This document shows, one piece after another, positions 44,501-53,846 of a stretch of DNA of 64,000 bases. The notes beneath the pieces were generated by a model that ran no database searches, was not told the DNA's origin, and was given only the letters and a program-made list of their open reading frames with translations. This DNA is from Apostichopus japonicus (Eukaryota; Echinodermata; Holothuroidea; Aspidochirotida; Stichopodidae). Both the position numbers and the translations under genes were made by a program. Where the stretch lies: positions 20,830,898 through 20,894,897 of the forward strand of contig NC_092577.1 in NCBI RefSeq assembly GCF_037975245.1, written 5' to 3'. How positions within the stretch are numbered: the first letter of the stretch is position 1; each line of letters opens with the position of its first letter.

Positions 44501-45130
44501 TACACCGTCTATCGACAAATACACCATCGTCATCACTGTTACCAATGCTACTATCCCGGTCAATGTCAGCCTCCTCATCTACCATATTCTCGTCACTCAC
44601 CCAACTATTTTGATTATCAGACCCACCACTGACATCAACGTCATCTTGACTAACATGTCCACTTTCCAGCCCATCATCATCCACTGTTTTCTCATGATGC
44701 TGATGACATTTCTGATTTTCAGAACCACTAACACTATCCCTGATATCACCCCACCTAAATCTGCTATGACCACCCTCGGGGTCAACATCAAATACTCGAC
44801 ACTTACTTATGTGGGACTGGAAATATTCTCTTCTTATGAAAATCCCATCACACCTGACACAATGGAAGTGACAGCCTCCTTTGGTTCCTTTACTTAAACA
44901 CATCTTACATGGCAACGTTAACATTTCCCCTACTTTTATTCCTTTACTTGTATGAACATTTCTTAAATGTCTTTTCAATGACCATGGATGGTCAAAATAC
45001 TTGCCTGGACATAGCCCACACTGATTTCCATTTGGTGTTCTTGTTGATCTTGCTTCTTCGATGATGCCGTCCACCCAGTCCTTCTCATGCCCGAAAAAAA
45101 ACAATAGAACCTGGTGTTGAACCGTCATTC
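41594..45130 (-). pseudogene. HMGXB3-like multicopy gene with C2H2 fingers, broken
   Basis: From 5' to 3' on the minus strand: C2H2 fingers (CGLCPGKYFDHPWSLKRHL, CVRCDGIFIRREYFQSH, CTECGTQMLKSNMNRHMETM) with an acidic Asp/Ser-rich spacer; GVCVDPVQSIFFVRKTFKG; a shift near 44163; YYARLGRCVVTYDKTG and a Cys-rich CGCCKQSRSCVHKGLC; EEEYLFPTGCVVNPP; LPFRYQEYDEGVHNYND; NLELPDESVQ; FLLRAESPRDVVDL; and GSNEHYCLFDRLHE to NKNYYFLNEM. This order is that of the large fish and invertebrate family named after HMG domain-containing protein 3. At least five frame changes, and a gap at about 42215-42880, show decay. Some breaks could be introns, since a plausible acceptor lies at about 45090. Confidence 0.65.
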
Positions 45131-45364
45131 CTCGTCAGCGGTAGGGCTTCCGTGTGTCATTCCCGGCTTTTTTGTGGCGTTCTGCTGTCTCCTTTCTTCG
45201 TCCTTTTGTCCCCCGCCACCTGTCTGCCGATTGGACGTCAAGAAAGCATTTTCCTCCGCAATGGATCCAAACTCATTCATCATCTGAATCTTAAAGAGAA
45301 CAACCAGAAATCCATATAAATTATGTGAATCTCTGCTAGTATAAAAATTACAAAGCATACAAGT

Positions 45365-48300
45365 GTTTTCATTTTTCATTTCTTTATTCCAGTATAAATT
45401 TACACAGAAATTTATAAATAGGATAAAAATATAACAACAATACAAAACATCAAAATACAGGTTAAGACATAAAAGTTTATGAGACTAAGTTAATAGTGAA
45501 AACATAAAAAGCGTTACAAAAGTTATCAAAATTATCAAGAAGCTACAACAAAGGATCTAGGAAGCTGTCTTTACCAGTTTACAAAAAGGGCTGCTCTGTA
45601 CATAAGACGAGTTCTTAAATAGTAAAATTCTAAAACATTATCAAAAGGCTACAATAAAGTATCTAAGGAGCCGTTTTGGACAAAAATGGCTGCTCTGTAA
45701 ATAAACGAGTTCTTAAAGAGTATAATTCTAAAAGATGGCGTAATATTTGGATTTCTCAAATTGTAAAAATTAGTCCTATTGCACAGAGAGTTGAGCTTGG
45801 AATGTAGAGGATGTCCGTTAGAAGTTTGAATATTTTTGACAACTCGTATAAATCCATTTGTAGCAGATTCATTGACTTTATGTACAAGATTCTCATAATT
45901 AAGCCTGAAAATTTGTTAACAAAATTCTTATTCTTCTCTTATCTTTAACGTGCACAAAATGGTACCATACTGGAACCGCATATACTAGGATCGGCAAGAC
46001 AGACGCCGCGAACACCCTTTCTACTGTAAAACTGGAAAAGTATGGAACAGTGAATGCTAATGTTGAAACAATATAATACACTTTAGGTAACATTTTCGAG
46101 ATATGATTTGTAAAAGTTAACTTATCGTCAATGCACACTCCTAGATACATAGTGCAAGAGGTACGTTCAACGCACGAGCCCTGAATTATAGTTCTCTGTT
46201 CTTTAACATTCATTAAACCTTTGTGCTTAACATTTATATTTTCAAACAAGATTTCTTCTGATTTATTTGGATTCAAAATTAGATTTTTCTGCTCACACAA
46301 GCTAACAATTCTAGAAATAAAGTTCTGATATTCATCTTGATCTTTACTGTGTGTGCTTTTACTGATTCTGCAGGAAACAGCAGTATCATCTGCATATTTA
46401 ATAACATTGCAGTTGGAACCTGAGCGTATCTCATCCGTGTAAATGGTGAAAAGTAGAGCCGATAAAGGACCCCCTTGAGGAACGCCAATTTCAATACTCG
46501 ACTTAGAAGAAAATCCCTTCTGTAATTTAACTTGCCTAGACCAGCCTTGTACAAAGTTTGCAAGCCAATCAATAAGCCATGGTTCTTCAATAAAGCTGCA
46601 TAGATCTTGAATTAGGCGATTAGGCAATACGGTATTAAATGCGGTAGAAAAATCGAAGAAAAGGACTTTTCAGTACTGTGTCGATGCCATGTACAAGAGT
46701 AAGTATGGCATCAGTGCATGAAACTCCCTTTTTGTAGGCAAATTGATTTTTGTCTCCATGTTTAATGATAGACTGCATTACGTATGGGAGTAGAATTTTC
46801 TGCATGCAGTTAAAACCAATACTTGAAATATCTATAGGTCTATAGTCTTTAACTGAAATGGGATTACCTGTTTTAGGAACAGGCGTCGTTTTAGCATGTT
46901 TCCACGAAGATGGAATGAGACTCTCATTAATACTTCTATTAAAAATAGTTGCAACAATACTTGACAGTTCATCAGAACAATATTTCAAACCCACCACGAG
47001 ATGTTGTCGAAACCTGAGGCAATTCCACTTTTAACCAAGCTAAAATATTTGTTTACTTCATTGTTTACGAAAACTACAGGTATATCATTAGTTCTTTCTG
47101 GTAAGATCAAATTAACATCCTTAATAAAAGCACTGTTAAAACGTCCAAAATGTTCATTTAAATCAACTCCAAGTTCACTAGATATCAAGTTGTTGTGATG
47201 GTCACCGGGTTTGCTAATAGATTTTAGCAGGCTCCACAGAGAATTAGAATTTGATGTCACTTTCTCAAAATAAAAACATCTATTTTTGTGTACATGCTTA
47301 TTGATTTTTCTTTGTAAGCTGTTTCTCTTTGCAGTATCACCAGTTTCAATTGCTTTCAACTTCTCCTTTTCTAATTTCTTTGTCTCATCCGCTGGTAATC
47401 TCTTCATCATCTCCGAGGCAGGTATAATCTTATGTGGGATGCATATATCACTAGTGAAGTTAATGTAGCATGAAACCACTTCAGTTAGCTCGTGCAAGGT
47501 ATTGCAGTTTTCCGTAAAAGTACTCCAGTCAGTTGAGTCCAACATTTCTCTTAAGTTCTTGATATTATTCATACTAATGTCCCTCTCCCTTCTTCTAGTC
47601 TTCTTTTGGATCAGGCGATGTTTCTCTGTGTATTTTGGTATGACGCATATGCTGATATGGTCAGATGTGGCTACGGAATGTAGTTTTCTAGCTTGGTAAT
47701 TATCGTCTTTGACATACACAGCATCCAAAGTAGCCTGTGATCTTGGATATGTGATAAAGTTGACAAGGTTTTTGTAGCCCATAGTCTCTAGGAGAGGAAT
47801 TCTGTTTCTGTTGATGTCCCCTAAAATGATGACGTTAGATCGTGGGTTGCTTTTCAAAATTTTTGTTAGCGCCTTCTTCATCTCTGCATCGGCAACTGGA
47901 AAATTTCATGTAGGACGGGTATAAATGTTGACAATGATGATACTGCTTGCACCACTCGGCAAAAAACGGGGACGAGCACTCACAGCCAGTAGCTCAATAT
48001 CCGGCGTTGACAGGGTTACAGATACTTTGGGGCGGCAAATAGCCCATTCTTTAGAAACATAAGTTATAAGACCTCCACCATTTGCCGAGTACTCCCTGTC
48101 ATAGCGAAACATATAGAAATTTTCCAGTTGTAAGGCCTCATCTGTGACTAAGTGTCGTGGGATCTTGTCGTTCCATGACTGACATCTTTGTTCCTGTAGG
48201 GCTATGAAACAAAGGTTTTGCATATTTACGATAGTCTGTTCTAAGTGTGTAAACTTGCCCTGAATACTGTTGTTGGAGGAGAATCCACAAGGAAAACTGA

Positions 48301-48553
48301 AGTTAGCAGGCTTCGTTTGTCCTATTCTCTTCTGTATACCAGCTCGCTTGCCTCTCCTTCGACGAACAATAGATAGTTCTTTCAATTTGTTCAGCACCCG
48401 TGGCTCCAACAAGAACTCTGTCATGTGGGCTTTAATGCTGTATAACGTACATGCTCCATACTGTACAAGGTTTGGATTAGATCCGTTCTCCATGGACTTG
48501 TAAAGGTATAGTCTGTGCATAGGCCTAAAGTAGATGTTAAGATACAGCTTCAT
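45365..48553 (-). mobile_element. CR1/Jockey-type LINE, frameshifted
   Basis: The frames 48553-47906, 47881-46985, 46997-46635 and 46627 to about 45652 make one protein. It opens with an APE endonuclease (FIALQEQR, VNIYTRPT, VIILGDINRNR, ATSDHISIC), passes YRPIDISSIG, an interrupted FFDFSTAFN (shift near 46650), GVPQGGPLSALLFTIYTD and the catalytic KYADDTAV, and ends with NGHPLHSKL and FYNLRNPNI. Three frameshifts separate the pieces. The minus-strand 3' end has AATAAAG followed by AATGAAAAATGAAAA repeats at about 45367-45390, the short tail repeats typical of CR1-group elements. The clade assignment is moderate. Confidence 0.8.
45540..45735. repeat. Internal ~110-bp duplication at the CR1-type 3' end
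   Basis: The block AAGGATCTAGGAAGCTG... through GGGCTGCTCTGTACATAAG, ACGAGTTCTTAAA (about 45548-45633) is repeated as AAGTATCTAAGGAGCCG... through TGGCTGCTCTGTAAATAA, ACGAGTTCTTAAA (about 45657-45735). The duplicated unit includes the last coding codons, so a second, diverged C-terminal end lies in the 3' UTR. Confidence 0.75.
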
Positions 48554-48559
48554 CCTCGA

Positions 48560-50001
48560 AAAATACGTTCAAACAGACTGAATAGTTAGTTGCTAGTTCT
48601 TTAAACAGCATATCCTTCCAAAATTAAATACGTAAAACAGGCAAGACAGTAGCTAAAAACGAAAAAATTTAGCTAGTGAAAAAACTATGCAGGCAGCTCA
48701 GTAGGAAGCGCCCTCTTTACAACACTGACCACCTGACCTCTCTGAAGTGGAATAAATCATATCCTAAATCGACATTCTGCGCAAAATTGATGTGGTCAAA
48801 GGAAAATTCGAATACCACAACAGTTTACCACGGGCCAACACGCTCTTTAATTTGGAATTATATATTACTAACCTTGGGCTGTTCTCGCTTTTGTATTTTC
48901 CATGGACTTTTCGGCACGGGAGATGTTGCTCTGTTGGTGTTGGCGCGATAAAGCAAATGCCGGGCTTCAATCGCCACCCGAACTCCACAACCCACGTTAA
49001 TTACCACCGAGTCACTGAAAAAGAAAACGTTTTCATTATTACAAAGAAACACAAGAAATATACCATTGGAACTCAACGCGACGACAGAACGGGAAAAATA
49101 GAAAACAACGTAAGGAAATAAACAGTTATTACACATCAATCGTAAACACTGTTTCATTAATTACGTTGACACATTGTACATTCTATACAACGTTATTTAT
49201 TGTTGGTTCACTTAAAACCGGACCGAACCTTAAAGCTACCATTTATAACATATCATATTTGACGAGAGATTTACATACGCACAGTTTCAGGGGCACCATC
49301 ACCTCCGTTCTTCCTGTCGATCCTTTCCAGTCACTTCCTGACTTCGTGGCATCTCTCGCGCTCCGTTCAGGTTTTCCTTAGAAAAAAACAACATAAATTA
49401 ACATTTTTTGTGTCAGTTGTAATGGATGTGTCCTGTTGACACAGTTATAAGTATAAGTTAACATCTTCGCTATCCATAACACAGTAAATAAAGCAAATTA
49501 TAAGCACTTCGAGTATTAAAAGAACGTCATATACGAAGACTTACCTGTGATTAGCCTAATTGATCAAGAAGTAGTGTGATTAGCCTAATTTATCAAGCAG
49601 TAAAGTTTTATAGTATGATTGGTATTATCCTACTATATAACATTATTTATTGTTATATAGCATAATAAAGGTAATCTGATCCATTGAAGGAATATTCTTT
49701 GATGGTAAGACACTATCCATACCTCTATGTATACCTCTATGTATGTAAGCATACCTCTATGTATGTTTTTAGCTTTTTATGAGTGATATGAATATTAATC
49801 TGTTCAAGTTTCTATTGAGTGGTATCAATGTTCAGCTGTTCAAGTGTGTTAAAACAAAGACAGAAGTGAGAAGAGGCTGCAAATTAAGAGTTTGTTCCAG
49901 TTTTAACTGAATACATATTTTTTTAAATGCGTGCTTAAACATCTTATATGTGCCATTTTAAATTCAAATAATGCACAAGAGGTAACATCACTTGATAACT
50001 C
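48560..50001. other. Non-coding spacer with short tandem repeats
   Basis: No gene supported. GTGATTAGCCTAATTGATCA at about 49551 is followed by a near copy (GTGATTAGCCTAATTTATCA) at about 49578. The unit ATACCTCTATGT recurs three times between about 49720 and 49762. The sequence is AT-rich up to 50001 and turns sharply GC-richer where the LINE begins. Confidence 0.6.
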
Positions 50002-50269
50002 GTCCAGTTCCGTCCCCAGTCCGCCGCCGGTATCGCCAGATCCGGAGGCTTTGTCTGACGGAGAATCGGTGGTCATCGATTCTCCGGAGGTTCTGTCTGA
50101 CAGCGACTCCGGTGAATCGGTGATCAGCGAGCCGAAACGTGCCACTGGGACGAGCTGGTACGACGAAATGGGGGAACCCTCTCTTAAAGGGTCGGCTTCA
50201 AGTGACGACTCGGACGACGATATGTCGTCAAGGGCGCGCTTGAAGCTTACGGAATCGTCGTCTTCGTAG
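50002..50269 (+). pseudogene. ORF1 C-terminal fragment of the Tx1-type LINE
   Basis: About 88 codons, open to the insertion boundary and ending TAG at 50267-50269. The stretch is rich in Ser, Pro and Asp (VPSPPPVSPDPEALSDGES, SDDSDDDMSS) with no zinc knuckle or RRM in the remaining part. It precedes ORF2 by roughly 20-100 bases as in two-ORF LINEs. ORF1 proteins of this clade coat the element RNA; this stub cannot. Confidence 0.6.
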
Positions 50270-50378
50270 TTTTGCCCCACTGCCCTCTCATGGCCCATAC
50301 ACTTTCAGTTGCCACTTTGAACGTGAATGGCATGAGGGATCATCGCAAGCGCAGTCGCATTTTCCATATTGTAAATCA

Positions 50379-53300
50379 ATGGAGGTCGACTGCGTTTGCC
50401 TGCAAGAAACACATATTTTGGAAGATGTCCCTCTATGGGCTTATGAGTGGGGTGGTGAGCTGCATGCTTCGTTTGGTTCGTCTTCATCCTGTGGCACTGT
50501 CATCCTTCTGTCAGCTCGTCAGGCGGGTTGTGCCACTAGGGTGGAGACGGATCACGAGGGCCGATTGGTTTGCATTCTATTCAAGTATCCACAGGGTAAC
50601 ATCGCCATTTGCAATGTGTATGCTCCCAATCGGCCTTCTGCTAGACGAGATTTTTTTAACACGCTGCCTTCCTTTGTTCCTGGTAGTGCGCCGTGTGTCA
50701 TGGTCGGAGACTTTAACTGTGTCCCAGACTCGGGTCTTGACAGACTCGGAACTTCTGTGTCTGCAAGTCCCGACGCTGGGATCACAGAATTGGACAGATG
50801 CACTTCGGCACACCTTTTAGCCGATGTCTGGAGGCATATGCACCCGTGTAGTACGGGGTATACGTGGGTGAGGCCTAACGGAGAAGATGCCTCCAGGATA
50901 GATCAAGTGTATGCGCCCGTAAGTTTTACATTTTCGGGTTGCGAGACGCTCAGCTGTCCGCTCTCTGACCATGACACTGTAGTAGCACGTTTTGTTTTGC
51001 CTTCCATTTTCCCGATCGGGCGGGGCCTATGGAAGCTTAACTGTCGGATTCTTGGCGAGGCAGAGTTCCGCCAGGGTTTCGAGACCAGGTACAAAGGATG
51101 GCAAACATTGAAGCCGGCCTTTGCTTCTACATCCCAATGGTGGGATGAGGTCAAGTTGCGCATCAAACGCTACGCAATTCAGTATTGCGTGACCCGCGCA
51201 CGGCGTCGAAGAGAAAAATTCTCGAAGCTGTGCGCGGAGGTGAAGTTTGGCGACCCTTCGGCAGTCATCGCTTTGCAGACTTATCTCGATGAAAAGTACC
51301 ACGGTGCCCGCGTCAGGGCCCGTGTCGAAGCGGTGGAAGCCGAGGAGCGCCCTTCACTGAGGTTTTACCAGTCCGTTAGCTCATCGGCAGGTGACAGACG
51401 CGTCCCGTCTGTACGCGCTACTGATGGGACCGTGGTTAGTGACCCTCACGGCATTGTCCGCGTATATAAAGAGTACTATTCGAGTTTGTTTACGCGTGGC
51501 AATGTCGACTTGTCGGCACAGGCTGATTTATTGAGGGGAATCTCAAAAACCGTTCCCCACGATGTCAATGATATTTTGGGGGGCGAAATAACCACTGTTG
51601 AGCTTTGGAAGGCGCTTTCGAAGATGAAGAATGGCAAGTCCCCGGGTTCGGACGGGCTTCCGAGGGAGTTCTACCGAACCTTCTGGGCAATAATAGGACC
51701 CGACATCAGAGCCGTCTTCGAGGACGCCTTCCAAAACGGACTGTTAAACCAAAGTCAACGTCTGGGCATGATTACTTTGCTGCCCAAGTCTGGGGACCCC
51801 TTGGATCCCCGTAACAAGCGTCCGATCACCTTGTTAAATGTGGACTACAAGTTGCTGGCTAAGGCTTTGTGCAACCGCCTTGCACTGGCTATGCCGCATC
51901 TTGTGGGTGATCTCCAGACTTGTGCAGTGAAGGGTCATTGCATCCAGCAGAACTTGTGGTTGATGCGCGACTTGACCGACTTTGTTATTGAGCGTGATCT
52001 GCCATGTGCATTGGTGTCTCTGGACCAGCAGAAGGCCTTTGACATGGTGGATCGCGGTTTTTTAATGAATGTATTGGAGACGTTTCAGTTGCACCCGGTT
52101 TTTCGTAATTGGATTTCTGTTTTGTATGAAGAAAGTTCTGTTATCGTAAATGGGTTTTGTTCGGAGGTTTTTAACGTAGAGAGGGGGGTGCGCCAGGGGT
52201 GCCCTCTGTCTCCATTACTTTATGTTTTGTTTAGCGAGTCCCTCTCTCGTCTTTTGGAAAGGGACTCCAGACTTGTTCCATTCGTTGTGCCAGGGGGTGC
52301 CAAAGTGAAATGCGCTCAATATGCAGATGACGTGACATGTGTTGTTTCGAGTCTGGGCTCCTTTCGCGCACTCTCGCAGGATTTATCTATTTTTGAGAGA
52401 GCTACCGGGGCGAAGTTGAATCCAGAAAAGACAAAGGGCCTTCGTCTTGGTAGCTGGAGATACAGAGACTTACCATTCGGTGCGTCGTGGTCGGATCAGA
52501 ATATCAAAATTAATGGTATATGGTTCGGCTACGATGCACCTGGTGATGTCACCTGGAGCGAGAGGGCTGAGGTATTTGAGAGCAGGCTCGAAACCTTTGG
52601 CACCCGCTGGCTTTCGATCCTAGGGAAAGTCACCGTAGTTAATCGTTTTGTTTCGCCCATCTTGTGGTACCCGGGCGCGGTGTATCCAATTCCGCGTCGC
52701 GTCCTGGTGCGGTTGGAGAGAGCGATATTTTCATTTATTTGGTCGGGTGGTACAGAGCTTGTCAAAAGGGCGGTAATGTACCAAAAACTGGAGAAGGGTG
52801 GGTTAGGGGTGGTTCATCTGGGAAGTAAGTTAACTTGTTTGTTATTTAAGCAGTTGTTTGTAGCGGTAACTGACCCAGGGTTGCCTTGTTCATATTTTGT
52901 ACGTTTTTGGGGCGGTTTGCACCTGCGTCGATGGGTCCCGGCGCTGTTTAGCAACAGAGAACCGCATAGTAGTACTCCAAACAGTGTGGTGCGTGTCATT
53001 TGCTCCGCTTTGATTGAGTTGCCCCCTGTTGACCTGTCACAGCCGGCCCTCGTTCACAGTTCGTTGCGGGATAGGGCCTTGAATGCAATTTTTGTACAGG
53101 GACGTCATCCTGTCGAAGTATGGCGTTCGGTGCATTCAAGGCTGAATGGTTGCAGGCTCCGTGACCTTGCATGGAGAATTGCACACGGTGCCTTGGTGAC
53201 CAATCTGAAAAGGTATCACTGGCGATTGGGTGATGGACTGTGCCCGAGGACCGGCTGTGACAGCTTAGAGAGTACTGCCCATGTTTTTTGGCATTGCCCC

Positions 53301-53672
53301 TTTGTTTTGAACTTGTGGGAGTGGTTTCAGTCCTGGACCGACCGTTTAACGGGAGACCGTTCCTGGTCGGTAGGACAGGGTTTTGTTTTGTATGGATTAG
53401 ATCCTCCAGTTTGTTCCGTTGCTGTGTTGCAGCGTATTATTTATGTTTGTTCTGTTGTAAAAAAACTTATTTGGAGGAATAGATGTGATGTTGTTTTTAG
53501 GGGGAAATTTGCCAGTTGGCAGGCAGTCCTGGAGGCGGTGAAGTCTGACATTCGCCTTCAGGTCGAAGGCGATTTTCGCCGTTTATCTAGGGCTGCCTTT
53601 TTTGGACGGTGGTGTGCTGGGGAAGGGTGTTTTGTTTCGCTGCGTGCTGGTCGTCCTTTTGTAGTTTTTTAA
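50379..53672 (+). CDS. Tx1/L1-type LINE ORF2: APE endonuclease and reverse transcriptase
   Basis: An open frame of 1097 residues. The APE-type endonuclease has CLQETH near residue 8, VGDFNCVPD near 108, SRIDQVYAP near 173 and LSDHDTVVA near 197. The RT has ITLLPKSGD and RPITLLNVDYKLLAK near 480, LVSLDQQKAFDMVD near 548, GVRQGCPLSPLL near 607 and the catalytic QYADDVTCV near 650. A C-terminal Cys/His region (CPRTGCDSLESTAHVFWHC) follows near 945. The protein starts at an internal ATG. The first 30 or so endonuclease residues (TLNVNGMRDHRKRSR) are in another frame upstream, so one base appears lost near 50375. Such proteins nick the target and copy their own RNA from the nick. Apart from that shift the ORF is intact, which fits a young copy. 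Confidence 0.85.
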   Translation: MEVDCVCLQETHILEDVPLWAYEWGGELHASFGSSSSCGTVILLSARQAGCATRVETDHEGRLVCILFKYPQGNIAICNVYAPNRPSARRDFFNTLPSFVPGSAPCVMVGDFNCVPDSGLDRLGTSVSASPDAGITELDRCTSAHLLADVWRHMHPCSTGYTWVRPNGEDASRIDQVYAPVSFTFSGCETLSCPLSDHDTVVARFVLPSIFPIGRGLWKLNCRILGEAEFRQGFETRYKGWQTLKPAFASTSQWWDEVKLRIKRYAIQYCVTRARRRREKFSKLCAEVKFGDPSAVIALQTYLDEKYHGARVRARVEAVEAEERPSLRFYQSVSSSAGDRRVPSVRATDGTVVSDPHGIVRVYKEYYSSLFTRGNVDLSAQADLLRGISKTVPHDVNDILGGEITTVELWKALSKMKNGKSPGSDGLPREFYRTFWAIIGPDIRAVFEDAFQNGLLNQSQRLGMITLLPKSGDPLDPRNKRPITLLNVDYKLLAKALCNRLALAMPHLVGDLQTCAVKGHCIQQNLWLMRDLTDFVIERDLPCALVSLDQQKAFDMVDRGFLMNVLETFQLHPVFRNWISVLYEESSVIVNGFCSEVFNVERGVRQGCPLSPLLYVLFSESLSRLLERDSRLVPFVVPGGAKVKCAQYADDVTCVVSSLGSFRALSQDLSIFERATGAKLNPEKTKGLRLGSWRYRDLPFGASWSDQNIKINGIWFGYDAPGDVTWSERAEVFESRLETFGTRWLSILGKVTVVNRFVSPILWYPGAVYPIPRRVLVRLERAIFSFIWSGGTELVKRAVMYQKLEKGGLGVVHLGSKLTCLLFKQLFVAVTDPGLPCSYFVRFWGGLHLRRWVPALFSNREPHSSTPNSVVRVICSALIELPPVDLSQPALVHSSLRDRALNAIFVQGRHPVEVWRSVHSRLNGCRLRDLAWRIAHGALVTNLKRYHWRLGDGLCPRTGCDSLESTAHVFWHCPFVLNLWEWFQSWTDRLTGDRSWSVGQGFVLYGLDPPVCSVAVLQRIIYVCSVVKKLIWRNRCDVVFRGKFASWQAVLEAVKSDIRLQVEGDFRRLSRAAFFGRWCAGEGCFVSLRAGRPFVVF

Positions 53673-53846
53673 TATTTCAGTGGGGGGTTGGGCGTTTTGT
53701 CTCTGCAGGTCGGTGAGCGTATGTACTCTTTTTGGCTCGCTTGACCTGAGGTTCGTTTGTAAGAATGGGATGGTTTGGTAGTGCCGTTTGGCCGTGACGT
53801 TTTGTATCCCGTATGACGGGTCACGTAAAAAGTACTTGATAAACTC

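Larger units (their letters stand above)
50002..53832 (+). mobile_element. Tx1/L1-type LINE, near full length
   Basis: The boundaries are set by a target duplication, ACTTGATAACTC at 49990-50001 and ACTTGATAAACTC at 53834-53846 (one-base difference), and by an abrupt rise in GC content at 50002. It contains the end of ORF1 and an almost complete ORF2. The 3' UTR holds the hairpin CCCGTATGACGGG and ends CACGTAAAAAG, the same as the truncated copy at 37236-38763. It is 5'-truncated inside ORF1. Confidence 0.85.

Noticed and set aside
44184-44897. A 237-residue open frame on the plus strand
   Set aside because: It is antisense to the acidic Asp/Ser-rich part of the C2H2/HMGXB3-like gene and shows only the composition (Thr/Ile/Pro) expected from reading GAT/GAC-rich DNA backwards.
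50272-50820. A separate 182-residue protein at the LINE ORF2 start
   Set aside because: Its first ~30 residues are the true endonuclease N-terminus; after the frame break near 50375 it is only a shadow of ORF2.
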